64,000 bases of DNA from assembly GCF_000003815.2 (NCBI RefSeq), contig NC_049980.1, positions 12,731,075 to 12,795,074 of the forward strand. The letters run 5' to 3'. Made by a program: the position numbers and the translations under genes. Shown here one piece after another: positions 26,147 to 37,900 of the stretch. Below the pieces are notes generated by a model that searched no databases, was not told the DNA's origin, and worked only from the letters and a program-made list of their open reading frames with translations. Positions within the stretch are counted from its first letter, which is position 1. Each line of letters begins with the position of its first letter. Source of the stretch: Branchiostoma floridae (taxonomy: Eukaryota; Chordata; Leptocardii; Amphioxiformes; Branchiostomatidae).

Positions 26147-29051
26147 CTAATTGAAAGTAAGCCATTTTCTTGGGTTGTCGATGAGGATCTTGTCGATGTC
26201 ATCCTGGGAGATCCCTTTCCTCAGCATCATGGGTACAACATTGAGGAAGATGTGGGAGTAGCCATGTCCGCCATAGTGCATCTAAACGGAAGGGAACTTA
26301 ATTAAATAAGTTGAAAACAGCACAAGAAAATGCACGTGGAACTGAAAATCAACGTTTTTATGAAAGATTGAAGAGAAGTTTTTTTTTTTTTTTTACCAGA
26401 GATGAGCTACTCACACTATGATGCAGAAGTACACTGTGTACTGAGAGTAACCTACCAGCCTATGTTTGGTGTCCATGTCATGAGAGATGACCACCTGGTC
26501 AGCGTACCCCTCTTGCAACACCTGTTGAATCATGTTGATCCTCGAGGCATCGTTCGGCATGTCTGTCGCCACTGACTGCCATGGACTACCGGACACCTCC
26601 AGCCCAAAGAAGTCCCATTCCAGGTAACATCCCAATGTAGCAAACTCCAGAAACTCTTCAGGACTGAAGAAGGTTCCTGTAAGGTTTGAAACAGTTGGCA
26701 GTACATTAAGTGTGTGTGTAACGGTTATCAGCATAAGTAAAACAACACCCAGCCATGGCTTGAACTTACTGTCAAGGTGGGACATGACCGTCGCCCTCAC
26801 GTCACCGCCTGCCTCCTGCAGTACCCTGATGATCTCGGCAGGAGCGTCAGTGTGCCTTCCGGGATGGATGATTACTAGGACTGGGTATCGGTACAGTGTA
26901 CCGGTACAAAACCGGTTTTTCTTATTGGACCGGTCCAGAAAAACCGGACCTGAAAAAGTTAGGTGGACCGGATGTTGGACCGATTAGAAAATTAACATAT
27001 TATTTGATCAGGCATTCACACGTTTTGGCGCTTGCAGTTGGAAGAAAATGACAAGAGTGAAGTAGAGTAGTGTTTATAGTAATTTCTACCAAGGTTTACA
27101 GTCAATCGTACAGGTGCAGTTAGCGTTGTAGGATTTTAAAACGCCAGTGTAAGTCTAATACTTCACCAAACAGATTTCTTTGTAGTAAAATGCACCATTG
27201 GTATGATTCATACTGAATCAGGTCCAGGTTCAGGTCCGGACCTGGACCTGATCCTCTGGACCTGAACCGGACCTGGACCTGAATTTTCTGTACCGGTACC
27301 CAGCCCTAATGATTACCGGACAGCCTGTGTCACTCTGGGCTGTGGCTGACGCTTTCAGAACTTTCTTTTCGTTGTCTGGAAATGAAGTTTTAAAAGGCGT
27401 TTAGATATAGCTGATACTAGCATACGAAATTATGCATGATATGACATGACCAGAGATAGTGATTATGAAAATATCAGACGTCCGAGCGAACTTGTATCTT
27501 ACAGCACTCTGACTTAATCTCCAAGCAGATTACTCTGACAGATGCCCACCTGTCAGGGGCCAAGAACAGCCAACTTCCCCAATCACACCACACCGTACAT
27601 CAGTCCCATCAGCCCCCTCGGTGATGTCATGGACCATGGTAGCCACCAGGTCTTCCTGGGTAAGGCTGTTCATGTTTGATGGATGGGTGCTGTCTATGTA
27701 ATAACCTTGAGTACAGAAAATAGGTGAAGAAATTACTCCACTATCAGTCCATAACAGATTCACAAGTATATTTTCTAAATAGTTTGCTTTAATTTATTTG
27801 ATACAGTTTGCTGTTAATATGTACTAGCATGGGCTATGTCAAGTGAATAGATGCAGGTTGCCTAAACAGAGTCGGCTACTTTCAACGAGTCGCATCCTTG
27901 ATTATTGTACCTTTTCACATACCTGTGCCACAAATGATGTTCACTCCAGATTCCATTGATATCTTCCGTAGTTTCCCAACATCTCTACTCAGGCCAAGAG
28001 AGGTGCATTCAACGATAGAGCATCCTCCATTCTTTTGATAGAATTTCAGCTCTTCCACCATGTGATCTTCTTCGCCATGTAGGGTGATATTGGCTGAAAT
28101 GCTATACCTGTAGATGGTTGGAAGATAAGCAGTTGATAACTTATGGAAGGGTTGAAAAGCATATGAAGTCCATGATCAAGAGAACAACGTTGATCTTGAA
28201 TATATCATTTAATAATCTTTAAGCAGATGTAAGGATCCGGCTTGTTCTTAGTGTTTTCACTTGTTTGGAGGAGGCGAACCGTTGAAGAATACAAGAGAAT
28301 GAGCCGAATCCTTACATCTGCTTGGAGATATGTTTTTACACGTCAATTAATTGGACAGAAACTTTCATATAAATATGAATGATCACCAAATTGGAGCGTA
28401 TTCTATATTTTATTGTCTGATGACAGATATCGATGTCTAATGTCATGACAAGAATTTTCATGTCCATCGCCAGTACGTATACTGTAGAACGGTACTTACG
28501 GATACTGTCTGATGAAACCCAAGTTCTCCATGATGAGCGACATTGTCCCCATGTGAGGGGCATGTTTGGGTGGCGGGGCTTGGAATATGGAGAAATCCGC
28601 CACGAGGTGCTCGTGAGTTATGGTCTTACCGAGGTTCTCGGGTTCAATCGGGCCTAGTACTGTACAGATGAGAGACCAATTATAGTCATGCCTGTCTGTA
28701 AAATAGCCTACTGATAATAGAATGTTGAAACCCCAGTTGTCTTGACAATAACTACATACGTTAAGTACGTGCATGTAAAACGTTGTAGGTTCAATGGATT
28801 TTGGTCAAAATTTGTTGTATATTTTTACTGAACAATTATCTCAACCTTTACCATTAACTATAGGTATGCTCTGTGGCTTACTACTCACCGTCCCTATTCT
28901 TGAGGTAAGAGGCAATTTAACGTTTAGGTTTTTGTGTGCAATTATCCCTGGTCTCCTCTTTCCCAACAGAAACATCGTGATTACCTACAACCTAGAAATA
29001 AATTTTTTGTTGCAAGTAATATAAGTCACCTGTTTGGACTCTCCCATTCAT
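26147..29051 (-). CDS. PTER: Phosphotriesterase-related protein; exon 5 split by a MITE
   Basis: Zinc-dependent amidohydrolase-fold enzyme; vertebrate PTER hydrolyses N-acetyltaurine. Exons in transcript order: 29030-29051, 28500-28659, 27923-28107, 27550-27705, exon 5 in two parts (27309-27375 and 26770-26867), 26456-26676, 26147-26281. Exon 1 encodes MNGRVQT, matching the GKVQTVLG start of vertebrate PTER. All metal ligands expected for the family are present: HxH at 23 and 25 (THEHL), Glu166 (GEVGCSW), His198 (IIHPGR), His227 (MSHLD), Asp296 (SHDMD). The end is PRKWLTFN. Counting one copy of the 8-base target duplication, the coding length is 347 codons, against 349 in human. A 433-bp hAT-type MITE interrupts the codons for Val195-Ile197, just before ligand His198, so this allele as assembled should not make normal protein unless the insert is removed from RNA. 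Simple use of the GT in the first duplication and the AG at the element end would give an immediate stop (CCG TAA). Confidence 0.93.
26876..27308. mobile_element. hAT-type MITE inside PTER exon 5, 433 bp
   Basis: The ends are TAGGACTGGGTATCGGTAC and, reverse-complemented at the other end, TAGGGCTGGGTACCGGTAC. The 8-base direct duplication ATGATTAC flanks it exactly (26868-26875 and 27309-27316). The subterminal sequence is rich in ACCGG/CCGGT and GGTCCAGGTCC-type repeats on both sides. There is no coding capacity. The exact duplication suggests a fairly recent insertion, perhaps polymorphic. Confidence 0.93.
27518..27533. repeat. Solo MITE end near PTER exon 4
   Basis: TCTCCAAGCAGATTAC matches the terminal motif of the fold-back MITE group in this region but has no partner end nearby. 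It lies 17 bases from the exon 4 donor. Confidence 0.5.
28216..28328. mobile_element. Fold-back MITE in PTER intron 2
   Basis: Left arm TCTTTAAGCAGATGTAAGGA continues TCCGGCT. The right arm, reverse-complemented, reads TCTCCAAGCAGATGTAAGGA then TTCGGCT. Same ends as the elements at 24152, 25370 and 29375 with unrelated interior. Confidence 0.78.
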
Positions 29052-29374
29052 AGTGTGCGTCAGGGCCTTTCCATAGGACGTAAATGAGTGTGGGGAAGAC
29101 AAATGTTGCCACCAAGGACGAGGGAAGACAGCACTGGTACTGTTGAGGTTGAACTACCAGCAGAATACACGTGACGAGTTTAGTTGATGGTGTTGCAGAG
29201 ACCGCGATACGTTCTGTACCACAGTGTTGGTTACTTTGTGCTGCCATAGAATAATAATAAATGTCTAGAGTCCTGATACCGCCTACTCAGGGGTCCAAAG
29301 TCTTGTGTTTTGTACACATCGTCATTTATCATTAACTTGCAGGTATATAGCACCCCTCCCATGACCTGTTATGG

Positions 29375-29588
29375 TACTCTCCAAGCAGAGTTTAGGCTCC
29401 GGTTGTTTTTTAACGTTTTTTTAGTCGTTTTTATCGGGCTTTCTATTTTTTTTTATTATATCTTGCTGTGTCAAAACCTAACAAAAGGCCGGACACAACA
29501 AAAAAAAATTACAAAATAGAAAGCCCGATAAAAACGACTAAAAAAACGTTAAAAAAACAGCCGGAGCCTAACCTCTGCTTGGAGAGTA
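29375..29588. mobile_element. Fold-back MITE upstream of PTER, 9-bp target duplication
   Basis: Near-perfect hairpin of 214 bp with ends TACTCTCCAAGCAGAG and CTCTGCTTGGAGAGTA. The arms run through GCTCCGG and the AACGTTTTTTTAGTCGTTTT stretch into GGGCTTTCTATTTT. CTGTTATGG flanks both sides (29366-29374 and 29589-29597). Nine-base duplications are typical of Mutator-like elements, which would assign the whole CTCCAAGCAGA-end group if it holds for the others. Confidence 0.85.
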
Positions 29589-29599
29589 CTGTTATGGCA

Positions 29600-30978
29600 T
29601 ATCTTGCATAGTACATAATGTAAATGCAGTGGTGTGCAAGGTATACTGGCCCTAAGAAAAAGTCTAATGCTAATCGTCAGGTACGCCTGCCTTGAGGATC
29701 ATATAAAGGTTGATCATATATTTGGACTGGTCCCACTGCGCGTTCCCAAACATTCGTAGCTTCATCAAATCTTCTCAGTTCGTCTAAGTCTGGATGGTAT
29801 TTGGACAGCCATAGAAGACCTAGTCTTTCAATGTTAAATACATTTCCCTCCGCCGTCTTGATATTCTACACATCCCCTTTTTTATTCACTGATATACTCA
29901 CTATATATTTCCCCATTCCACACAGATATAATCACTCAATCCATATCAGTCTACACTGATCATGCTCCCCACATCTATGGCATTTCCTGCCTTGTCAGAG
30001 AATTTCAGCAGAGAACCACACAGCCCATACGCCGATTTGTCTTGGTCCACAAAAGGCAAAAAAGGAGACTGTATATACATAATACAGAACAAATGTCCTC
30101 TTTATTGTAGCGTAGTGAATGTAGGAATGTCAAGTGTAGAAGATGAAGGAGCAAACCTTAAAAGTTCTAACATAGCTTCCTGTGATTCGTGAGAACATGC
30201 TAACCCTTCACCATAGCAATTGCATACTCACATATGAAATTCCTCCTGATCCTCGTGTCTGACAATATGTGTCATTATGTGTAGAGTATAACTGTTATAA
30301 TACAGATTCGAATGTTAGATGAAACAACCTACATGTACACACATGCAGTGTATCTATAGGAATGTACCGCGAGATAGTTACATTATATTGTTCAATTAAA
30401 CTATGAATTATGTAAATGTGTAAAAATATACACATATATAGAGAGAGCATATTTGCTTCATAACATACATAACATATGAGCAGTACAGACTGCACAACGC
30501 CATTTGCCCTGTAATATATAACTCAATGTCCAATACAATAGTGCATTAAAACACAGGAGTGAAAGAATTGAAGACAATATTCACTGATATATAGATACTA
30601 GACCTAGAAACTAAATGAACAAAAGTAGTCTAAATCCGCTCAAAGAGTCATACGCAGATGCCCAGACTGGATGATGTGAGCGCTAGCCTGTGTTTGCACA
30701 CTCTCTCGCTGGCAGGGGTTAATGAAGTGGTAGCAACTGTAAGGCCGACCGCTAGGAGCGCGATTTTAGTCTGGCTAATGTGGGTGAGTGCTCTACGTGT
30801 GCCAGTATATCTGCATCGTGTTATGGCAGAGATCAGTACTTGGAATTAATATCAGGTGCAATTGGTTTACATTAATATTTGCCATCACATTGGGATCAAC
30901 GTCTGACGGCAGTATGTTCTACAGAGTTATACAATTGAACGAAAGCCCGAAAAAAACCTCAGACTGTGAGACGAAGCA
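29600..30978. other. No gene recognised
   Basis: AT-rich intergenic sequence between PTER and the next minus-strand gene. It probably includes the 3' UTR of that gene (TTTATT, i.e. AATAAA on the minus strand, at 30101-30106). No conserved exon seen. Confidence 0.4.
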
Positions 30979-33365
30979 TTAGGCTACCGGAGAGGGGATA
31001 GCCCGGGCTGAGATGTTTGCCTGGGCGGCAGGTGCACTGTACATCATCCGAAGCTGCTGCGTCAGAGATTCCACCCGCCGCACGATATTCTTTGCTCTGG
31101 CAACAGAAAGGAAAAGAATGGAATAGAAAGTTTTGTTCCTGATGCGTACCTCGTAAAGTTGAAAACTTTCCTTAGTGCATAAACTAGTACATACCACCGT
31201 AACAGATGAGAACTCCAGGATGCCAAGAATGCCGTCTTCATGCTTATTTTATAAGGTCGACGTTTCTGACAAATGACACATTTGATCCGCTGTAGATCGT
31301 TAAGTATCAATTGTACGCGAACGAAAGTTTATATAGAGAAGAAGGTTGTTTTCCCTTCCCACGTGCAAATATTACTGTCAGTTATAAACAAGAAAAAACA
31401 ACTACCAAAACAACTCACTGAAAATGTATCGCATTGAAGGAAAACACAGAGCACATTATATGAAGGATACTGGAGCGAAGTACCGTTGACAAATACATAT
31501 GTCCAGAATGCCTGGTACCCACCTTTCTTCATATTCCTTCACCCTCACAAGACGCTCCTCTATCATGTTGAGGTCTTTCTGGCACCACACTGCTGTGCTC
31601 ACATGTCCAACTGTGGCGACAGAGTTCAGCGCCCCTGCCGCTAACACCAGTCCCGTGCCAACTCCGGCGGTGGTGGCGAGGCCGTAGTCCGTAAAAACAC
31701 GGATCACGTTCACAAAGCTAATGAAACGATACATTTCTGTAAGTGATCAATGATAACCAATGGATGAGAGAATTATGTATGGTAACATGAGCCGGTCTTC
31801 AAATATCGCTAATAGTACATATTAGTAAATATCTCACCCGGCAGCAGCGCCAGACATATGTCCGTTCCTCCTCCGTTTGATGTCCTTCTTGTTGTGCTCT
31901 AGGTCCTGCTTGAGCATCTCCAACTCCTGTCTGATTCCCGTAAGATCCATCAGCATGTNNNNNNNNNNNNNNNNNNNNNNNNNNNNNNNNNNNNNNNNNN
32001 NNNNNNNNNNNNNNNNNNNNNNNNNNNNNNNNNNNNNNNNNNNNNNNNNNNNNNNNNNNNNNNNNNNNNNNNNNNNNNNNNNNNNNNNNNNNNNNNNNNN
32101 NNNNNNNNNNNNNNNNNNNNNNNNNNNNNNNNNNNNNNNNNNNNNNNNNNNNNNNNNNNNNNNNNNNNNNNNNNNNNNNNNNNNNNNNNNNNNNNNNNNN
32201 NNNNNNNNNNNNNNNNNNNNNNNNNNNNNNNNNNNNNNNNNNNNNNNNNNNNNNNNNNNNNNNNNNNNNNNNNNNNNNNNNNNNNNNNNNNNNNNNNNNN
32301 NNNNNNNNNNNNNNNNNNNNNNNNNNNNNNNNNNNNNNNNNNNNNNNNNNNNNNNNNNNNNNNNNNNNNNNNNNNNNNNNNNNNNNNNNNNNNNNNNNNN
32401 NNNNNNNNNNNNNNNNNNNNNNNNNNNNNNNNNNNNNNNNNNNNNNNNNNNNNNNNNNNNNNNNNNNNNNNNNNNNNNNNNNNNNNNNNNNNNNNNNNNN
32501 NNNNNNNNNNNNNNNNNNNNNNNNNNNNNNNNNNNNNNNNNNNNNNNNNNNNNNNNNNNNNNNNNNNNNNNNNNNNNNNNNCATTGGGTTGTCCAGGACG
32601 ATGGGTCTGATTCAACCTCGCTAACAGCTGAGTGACGAACTAAATGGAGAAATAATGACTCAGCGGTGATCATGAAACAATAAGCAATCTGTTCTCTAGT
32701 ATTTATAATCAAAGCTACATCATAAAGCTCATACAGTATGTGTAATATTTTGTATGTTTGTATCTCTGTAGAAGACATCAGGCAAAGATGCCCAAAATTG
32801 TATTACTGGCCTTTAATTTTATTTTATTTCTTGGGGATTATTAATCGGGTCCATCAGAACGTGAACTTACCTCCATCTCCTCAGCCTGCCTTCCGGGATT
32901 CATCGCTTCCTGCTGTAGAAATCAAGAGAGATATTTGTGTACTTTCCGGAAAACATATACTTTGTATTCATATGTATAGAAGACAGTTGTCAGCAAAATA
33001 TAGCAATAGTATGCAGTGTTTTCCGGCAACATAAGCCGACTACACGTATAATCATGTAATTGTTCAACCTCCTGCAAGCCTGGATAATGATGCTGAATAC
33101 AGGGTATTGCCGTACAGCACTAAGTTACCTGTTTACTTAAACATGACAATGTAGAGCAATAGGCATAGGAAGACCGTTCCATTTATCTTTTATTGCAGTA
33201 AGTACGTTACGTTCAAAATATCTCACTGGGAATTCCCTTCACAAGGCATAATTTCCCCACCGCAATGTTTCTACTTGACAAGAATAACGATTACATATTG
33301 CAGCTGTAGGACACATTCGACCCCCGATCAAGCCACACAAGGTTACCTACCATGTATTCGGCCAT
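30979..33365 (-). CDS. Unrecognised coiled-coil / hydrophobic-hairpin protein, copy A (partial, gap inside)
   Basis: Exons visible in transcript order: 33351-33365 (MAEYM), 32871-32912 (QEAMNPGRQAEEME), 32627 into the gap (LLARLNQTHRPGQPN), an exon emerging from the gap to 31838 (MLMDLTGIRQELEMLKQDL and on to SGAAAG), 31523-31717, 30979-31096. The 195-base exon has a Gly/Ala-rich hydrophobic stretch (TTAGVGTGLVLAAGALNSVA) followed by a helix ending LNMIEERLVRVKEYEER. The last exon begins AKNIVRRVESLTQQL. Exon sizes, phases and sequence match the plus-strand gene at 34975-42675, so the two are paralogues. The 623 N hide the middle of the gene. Organisation recalls apolipoprotein L and other helical membrane-hairpin proteins, but I recognise no family signature and leave function open. 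Confidence 0.75.
31959..32581. other. Assembly gap (623 N) inside copy A
   Basis: Run of N interrupting the middle exons of the minus-strand coiled-coil gene. Confidence 0.99.
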
Positions 33366-34974
33366 CTTTTAAACGTCCACCAGATACGGTGATCCCTCCA
33401 AGTGAATTGAAAAACTCAGACTGACACACAAAGAAATTTTTATTTCAATGTGTACTGTAGTTGGGGATTTCCGTGCGCTGTTCCTTATCACATCAATGAC
33501 GTCACCGAAACTGTGGGGAAGAGTGAGCGGTTCAAATTATGTGCATGCCACGACAGGCATTGTTATTAAGGCAGAAGAACTTCCCAGAATCTATAGGATA
33601 TTGATCTGCAGATGATACAGGTCGGCATATTCTATCAATAGTAATTCCTTCCATAGAAACACCGCCTTTCTAAGCCAGAGTCGTGGGGCAAGAACTGAGC
33701 CACTGTTAACAAGTGTGCGTAAAATGATTGATGATTACTGTAATTGCGCATGAGCTCTGTATGTAAAATCTCCGAAGTGGGCTCGGGGATTTTTCTAATG
33801 ATTCATTCTTGGTGCTAGTGCTGTTGTTGTTGTTGTTTTTCATGGCCAGGGTTCAACATTCGGGGTTTTCCAATGAAATCAGTGAATTGAAGAGAAAAAT
33901 CAAGGAAATTGAAAGTGTTGGATTAGGCAGTTAAATTGCTGTGTTTGGTATTAAGTCATTTACAATTCTCAATACGTACACACATACAGCGTTCTGTATT
34001 CTTTCATTGTCGTCAAATGTGACTACGGCCTGATTCAGTAGTTAGTCCCGAGGATCTAAAAGTGTATTTTCTGTGTATAAATGTAATCAAAATGAAAAGA
34101 AAACTGTATCTATGATATTTTAGTATTGATTTTTTGTTACCGTAAATTCAAAAAAGTAATTTACAATTTTATCTCTCGTGCAGCCTTTCTAACTTGAAAA
34201 AAGAAAAAAAAGTGACGTACCAAGTAGCCGGCTCCTCAGACAGGTCCGACCCCCTCGACTTCTAAAGCTCGTACTGATAAACCGAGGGAGTTTTGCAGTG
34301 TTGGCATTAGGTGCTTTCCGCGCAGCTATTCCTGTGCTATGAGTTGTCCCAGACTCATCGGAAAACCCTAACCTCAAGAAACTCCCGCACGCCGGGGATT
34401 TTCAGGCCGCGCCGGAGATTACCGAGTTTACAGGGCATTGTGCGGGTTCTGTGTTGTGCGTTACAAACAAGCGTTAACTCTCCCGGGACTGATCACGAAA
34501 GCGTTGGAGAAAGGGGGGAATCTTGAAGGTTTGCAGGTTTCGAGATCTCGCTCCAAATTCTATCAACAACCGACGTTAACGAATTCAGTTTGCTGTTTTA
34601 CATTAGTACCATGTGATTTCCAAAACAGTACTCGTCTGCCCTTCCCCATTTGGAGAGTTAATCAATAAAGCTAACGTTTGTNNNNNNNNNNNNNNNNNNN
34701 NNNNNNNNNNNNNNNNNNNNNNNNNNNNNNNNNNNNNNNNNNNNNNNNNNNNNNNNNNNNNNNNNNNNNNNNNNNNNNNNNNNNNNNNNNNNNNNNNNNN
34801 NNNNNNNNNNNNNNNNNNNNNNNNNNNNNNNNNNNNNNNNNNNNNNNNNNNNNNNNNNNNNNNNNNNNNNNNNNNNNGTGAATTGTCAGGCCGAACGTAT
34901 TTGCCAGACGTGACTAGACTGTTGGTGGGTTGGCTGTACCGGCTGCTCAGCAGCTCACCAGGCCGGGCAGCGAC
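33366..34974. promoter_or_regulatory. Divergent intergenic region between two paralogous genes
   Basis: The start codons of copy A (33365, minus) and copy B (34975, plus) point away from each other across 1.6 kb. The stretch holds a TTG trinucleotide run near 33822, no coding exon I can support, and a 196-base gap. A shared or two-way promoter is possible; I see no TATA box that decides it. Confidence 0.35.
34682..34877. other. Assembly gap (196 N)
   Basis: Run of N about 100 bases upstream of the proposed start of copy B. Confidence 0.99.
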
Positions 34975-37900
34975 ATGGAGGTGGCCATACATGTAAGTTA
35001 CGCATTTGTATGTACCTTTACATTTGAACATGCAGACAAGTAAACACTGGTGAACATGCAAAATGCTAAAAAATATACGACACAAAATACTAGGTGACAA
35101 GTACCTTCTATCTTTTATTCTAAGGCTATCACAACCACATTCATTCGTGTAGTCAAGATATAGAAGTACACTAGGGTAAAGTGACACGAGTGTGATAGAT
35201 TGGTATCACTTACCAGCTGATAGATTGGAAACTACACTCATGGCTTCCATATTACATTCTCCTACAGCAGAGTACCGTCAGTCATTTATTCCTGACTGTA
35301 CTCTGCTTTCCTTCCCTTTTGCCGGCGGTATTACCCGCCCTACTTATTAGATATTAATGAGCTTGCCCTTATATGGGCAGTCAGCCGTTGGGGATCGGGC
35401 GTTGGCATGGTGAGCAAACAAAGTCATGGTAAGACGTAACATGATTGGCTGGTAGCTTCCCAGCGGCCTTTGCGAGACAGCTTCCGACAAAATGAAGCCC
35501 AAGGAAGGCCTGTTCTCTGATTGGTTGACAGCTTGTTTGTGGCGACAATCATAATACCCGTAGGTAGGCCCTGGGACAGCAGGGCCCCATAAGGTAAATG
35601 CCGTTGGGGACCGGGCGTTAGGAGGATGCCATATTAGTGCTACCATTACAACTATCCATTGAACTAGTTTCACTTCTACATGTACTGACATGGCTACCTG
35701 GCTAGTGTCACTTCAACAAGTACAATAATTAAGCAACAACACAACTTATTTGTCCATCATTTTGGTACTACTTCCTTGTCATTTCTGACCATCTTCGAAG
35801 GGGAAAATTTCTTTCGAAATCAGGCGAAAATTAGTAATTAATGTTATCTATAAAATTTACTTGAACGTGCTAGTGGCGCCATGACATACCTAAATTATAG
35901 CGGTGTTGAATGCTACAACACCATTTCCCCTAACTGGAAGTTGTACATGTGTCATTTTATATTTTACAGAGATGGGTGACGAATCCAGGGGCGCATGCTA
36001 GTGAAATAAAGGTATCCTCCAGCTACTATATTCGATGTGAAACAAATAATTAACTTGCGCAACAAACTAAAGCGGAGCAAATGTCAAAGTACAAAATCAG
36101 TGTATTTACATTGAATTTGCTGTCCTGCCACCGAAGCAATGATTTTCATGGGACAGTCATAACACCACTGCATATTACAATGTACATTGCAATCAAGGAC
36201 ATATTCAACAATTCCTTATTTCCAGGCGTTCAGTGACTTTGTCGGTACTTTCAATTTTAGGAATTCTTGAGAACCCTTCCACGCCTTATCAAGGATGACA
36301 TCAAGGCCATTGGGAACTACTGCTGTGCTCTAGAGATAGGTAATTATTACAAGGAAGTTCATAGCTTGTTGAATGTATCTATAGTATAAGACTGAACAAA
36401 AAAAAGTGAACATACATGTTGTTTATTGTACAAGTCCTCAAAATTGGTGTGCTTCTTTGAGCAATGATGATAGTAAAACGACAAATGACCACCAAGATCG
36501 ACAAACGAAATTACTTTTGAGGAACACGTACATGTCATGTAGACTCACATGACCACATGTACAAATAGACATGGGCGTGTCAAGAAATATCACATTGAAT
36601 TTTCCAGCCTCTGGGCTGACCATTGGGGAGTTACTGGCACATCTATGTGACACCGCAATGGCCGTCAGGCGAGTCCGCCACACCCGTGTCTTCTGCGCAG
36701 CCACCACCAACCTGTTGCAGCGCATGTGGGGGATGACACCTGTCTCCAAGGAAACGGTCATGTGCTTCTTTCAAGATGTCGACTTCGCCGCGGTGGTTGG
36801 GGAGGATCGTAGTGCAGCGCTCCTGGCGGAGTGCCTGGATATGGCGCCTGACGCAGGATGGCAGACGATGTGTCAAGAGATTGTTGACATCAGGAGACAG
36901 TTCATGAGCACTGTTATACGGAACCAGGTACTACAACTAATTAGTACTCTAACTCACCTTTACTACGTGGAAAAGTTTCACCAATTATGTCCCTCAAGAC
37001 TTTTGACATGCAATACGATTTTAAAGAAGAGTTTGGAGACCCCATACCTACAGGAAATCTCTAGAGATTTTAACGTTATGTTTCATCTTATCGCATTGAC
37101 TATGCAAATAAGACTGTAAATAGCATGCTATATCTTTATTTAGGATGACCTTCTTAACAAAAACATATTGTACGTGGCAAAAGTCCATATTTACATTTTG
37201 TTATAAATTATGCAAATGAAGTGACATAATCTATGTATCGCGGTGCACACCTTTCACTAACATATGACACAAGTAGTAATCTCCACCAATTACCTCAAAG
37301 GAATAAATGCTTTCACATCAATTATACAAATTAGACTCTTATGTGAACAATTAGTATCTGTTAATGTTTCACCTGCCACTAAATATGTACTTTACGTATG
37401 TAAATTCCGATCATTGAAAACACTGAAATTACAATTTTTTCTCATTAGTTATGCAAATCAGTCCTGATTAGAGTTATACAGATCAGTCCTGATTTGCATA
37501 ATCTGTATGTCATTATCTCTATCTAAACTACCTGCATATTGAATACCATGTAAATCTGTACTTCTTTTGTTTAGTTATGCACGTTAGATATTAGACAAAA
37601 ACGCAAAAAATAAAGGAAATATGTCAAACATGTGACACGGTCCTATAATTTCCTAAGCTTTCTTTCAGGTTGCATCAGAGCAATTCCTTAGTAACACTGA
37701 TTTCTCCGTATGTTTTTGCGCAGTTCATAACAAGTGCAGTTTTCTCCGCCCTGTCACTGTGGCAATGCCGTCAGACCACCGAAGAGCTGAGGGAGGTTAA
37801 AGACAAACTATCGAGCGACTACGACAGGAAACTCACCAACATCAAGTCCAGGCTGGACAAAGCTGACAGGGATTTTCGAAGTATTTTGGACAAATTTGAA

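Noticed and set aside
31799-32778. Long open frames across the 623-N run
   Set aside because: Most of their length is N; only the flanking exon pieces of copy A are real.
35239-35312. Short hairpin AGCAGAGTAC...GTACTCTGCT as a microRNA precursor
   Set aside because: The stem is only about 16 bases with a small loop, too short for a Drosha/Dicer precursor.
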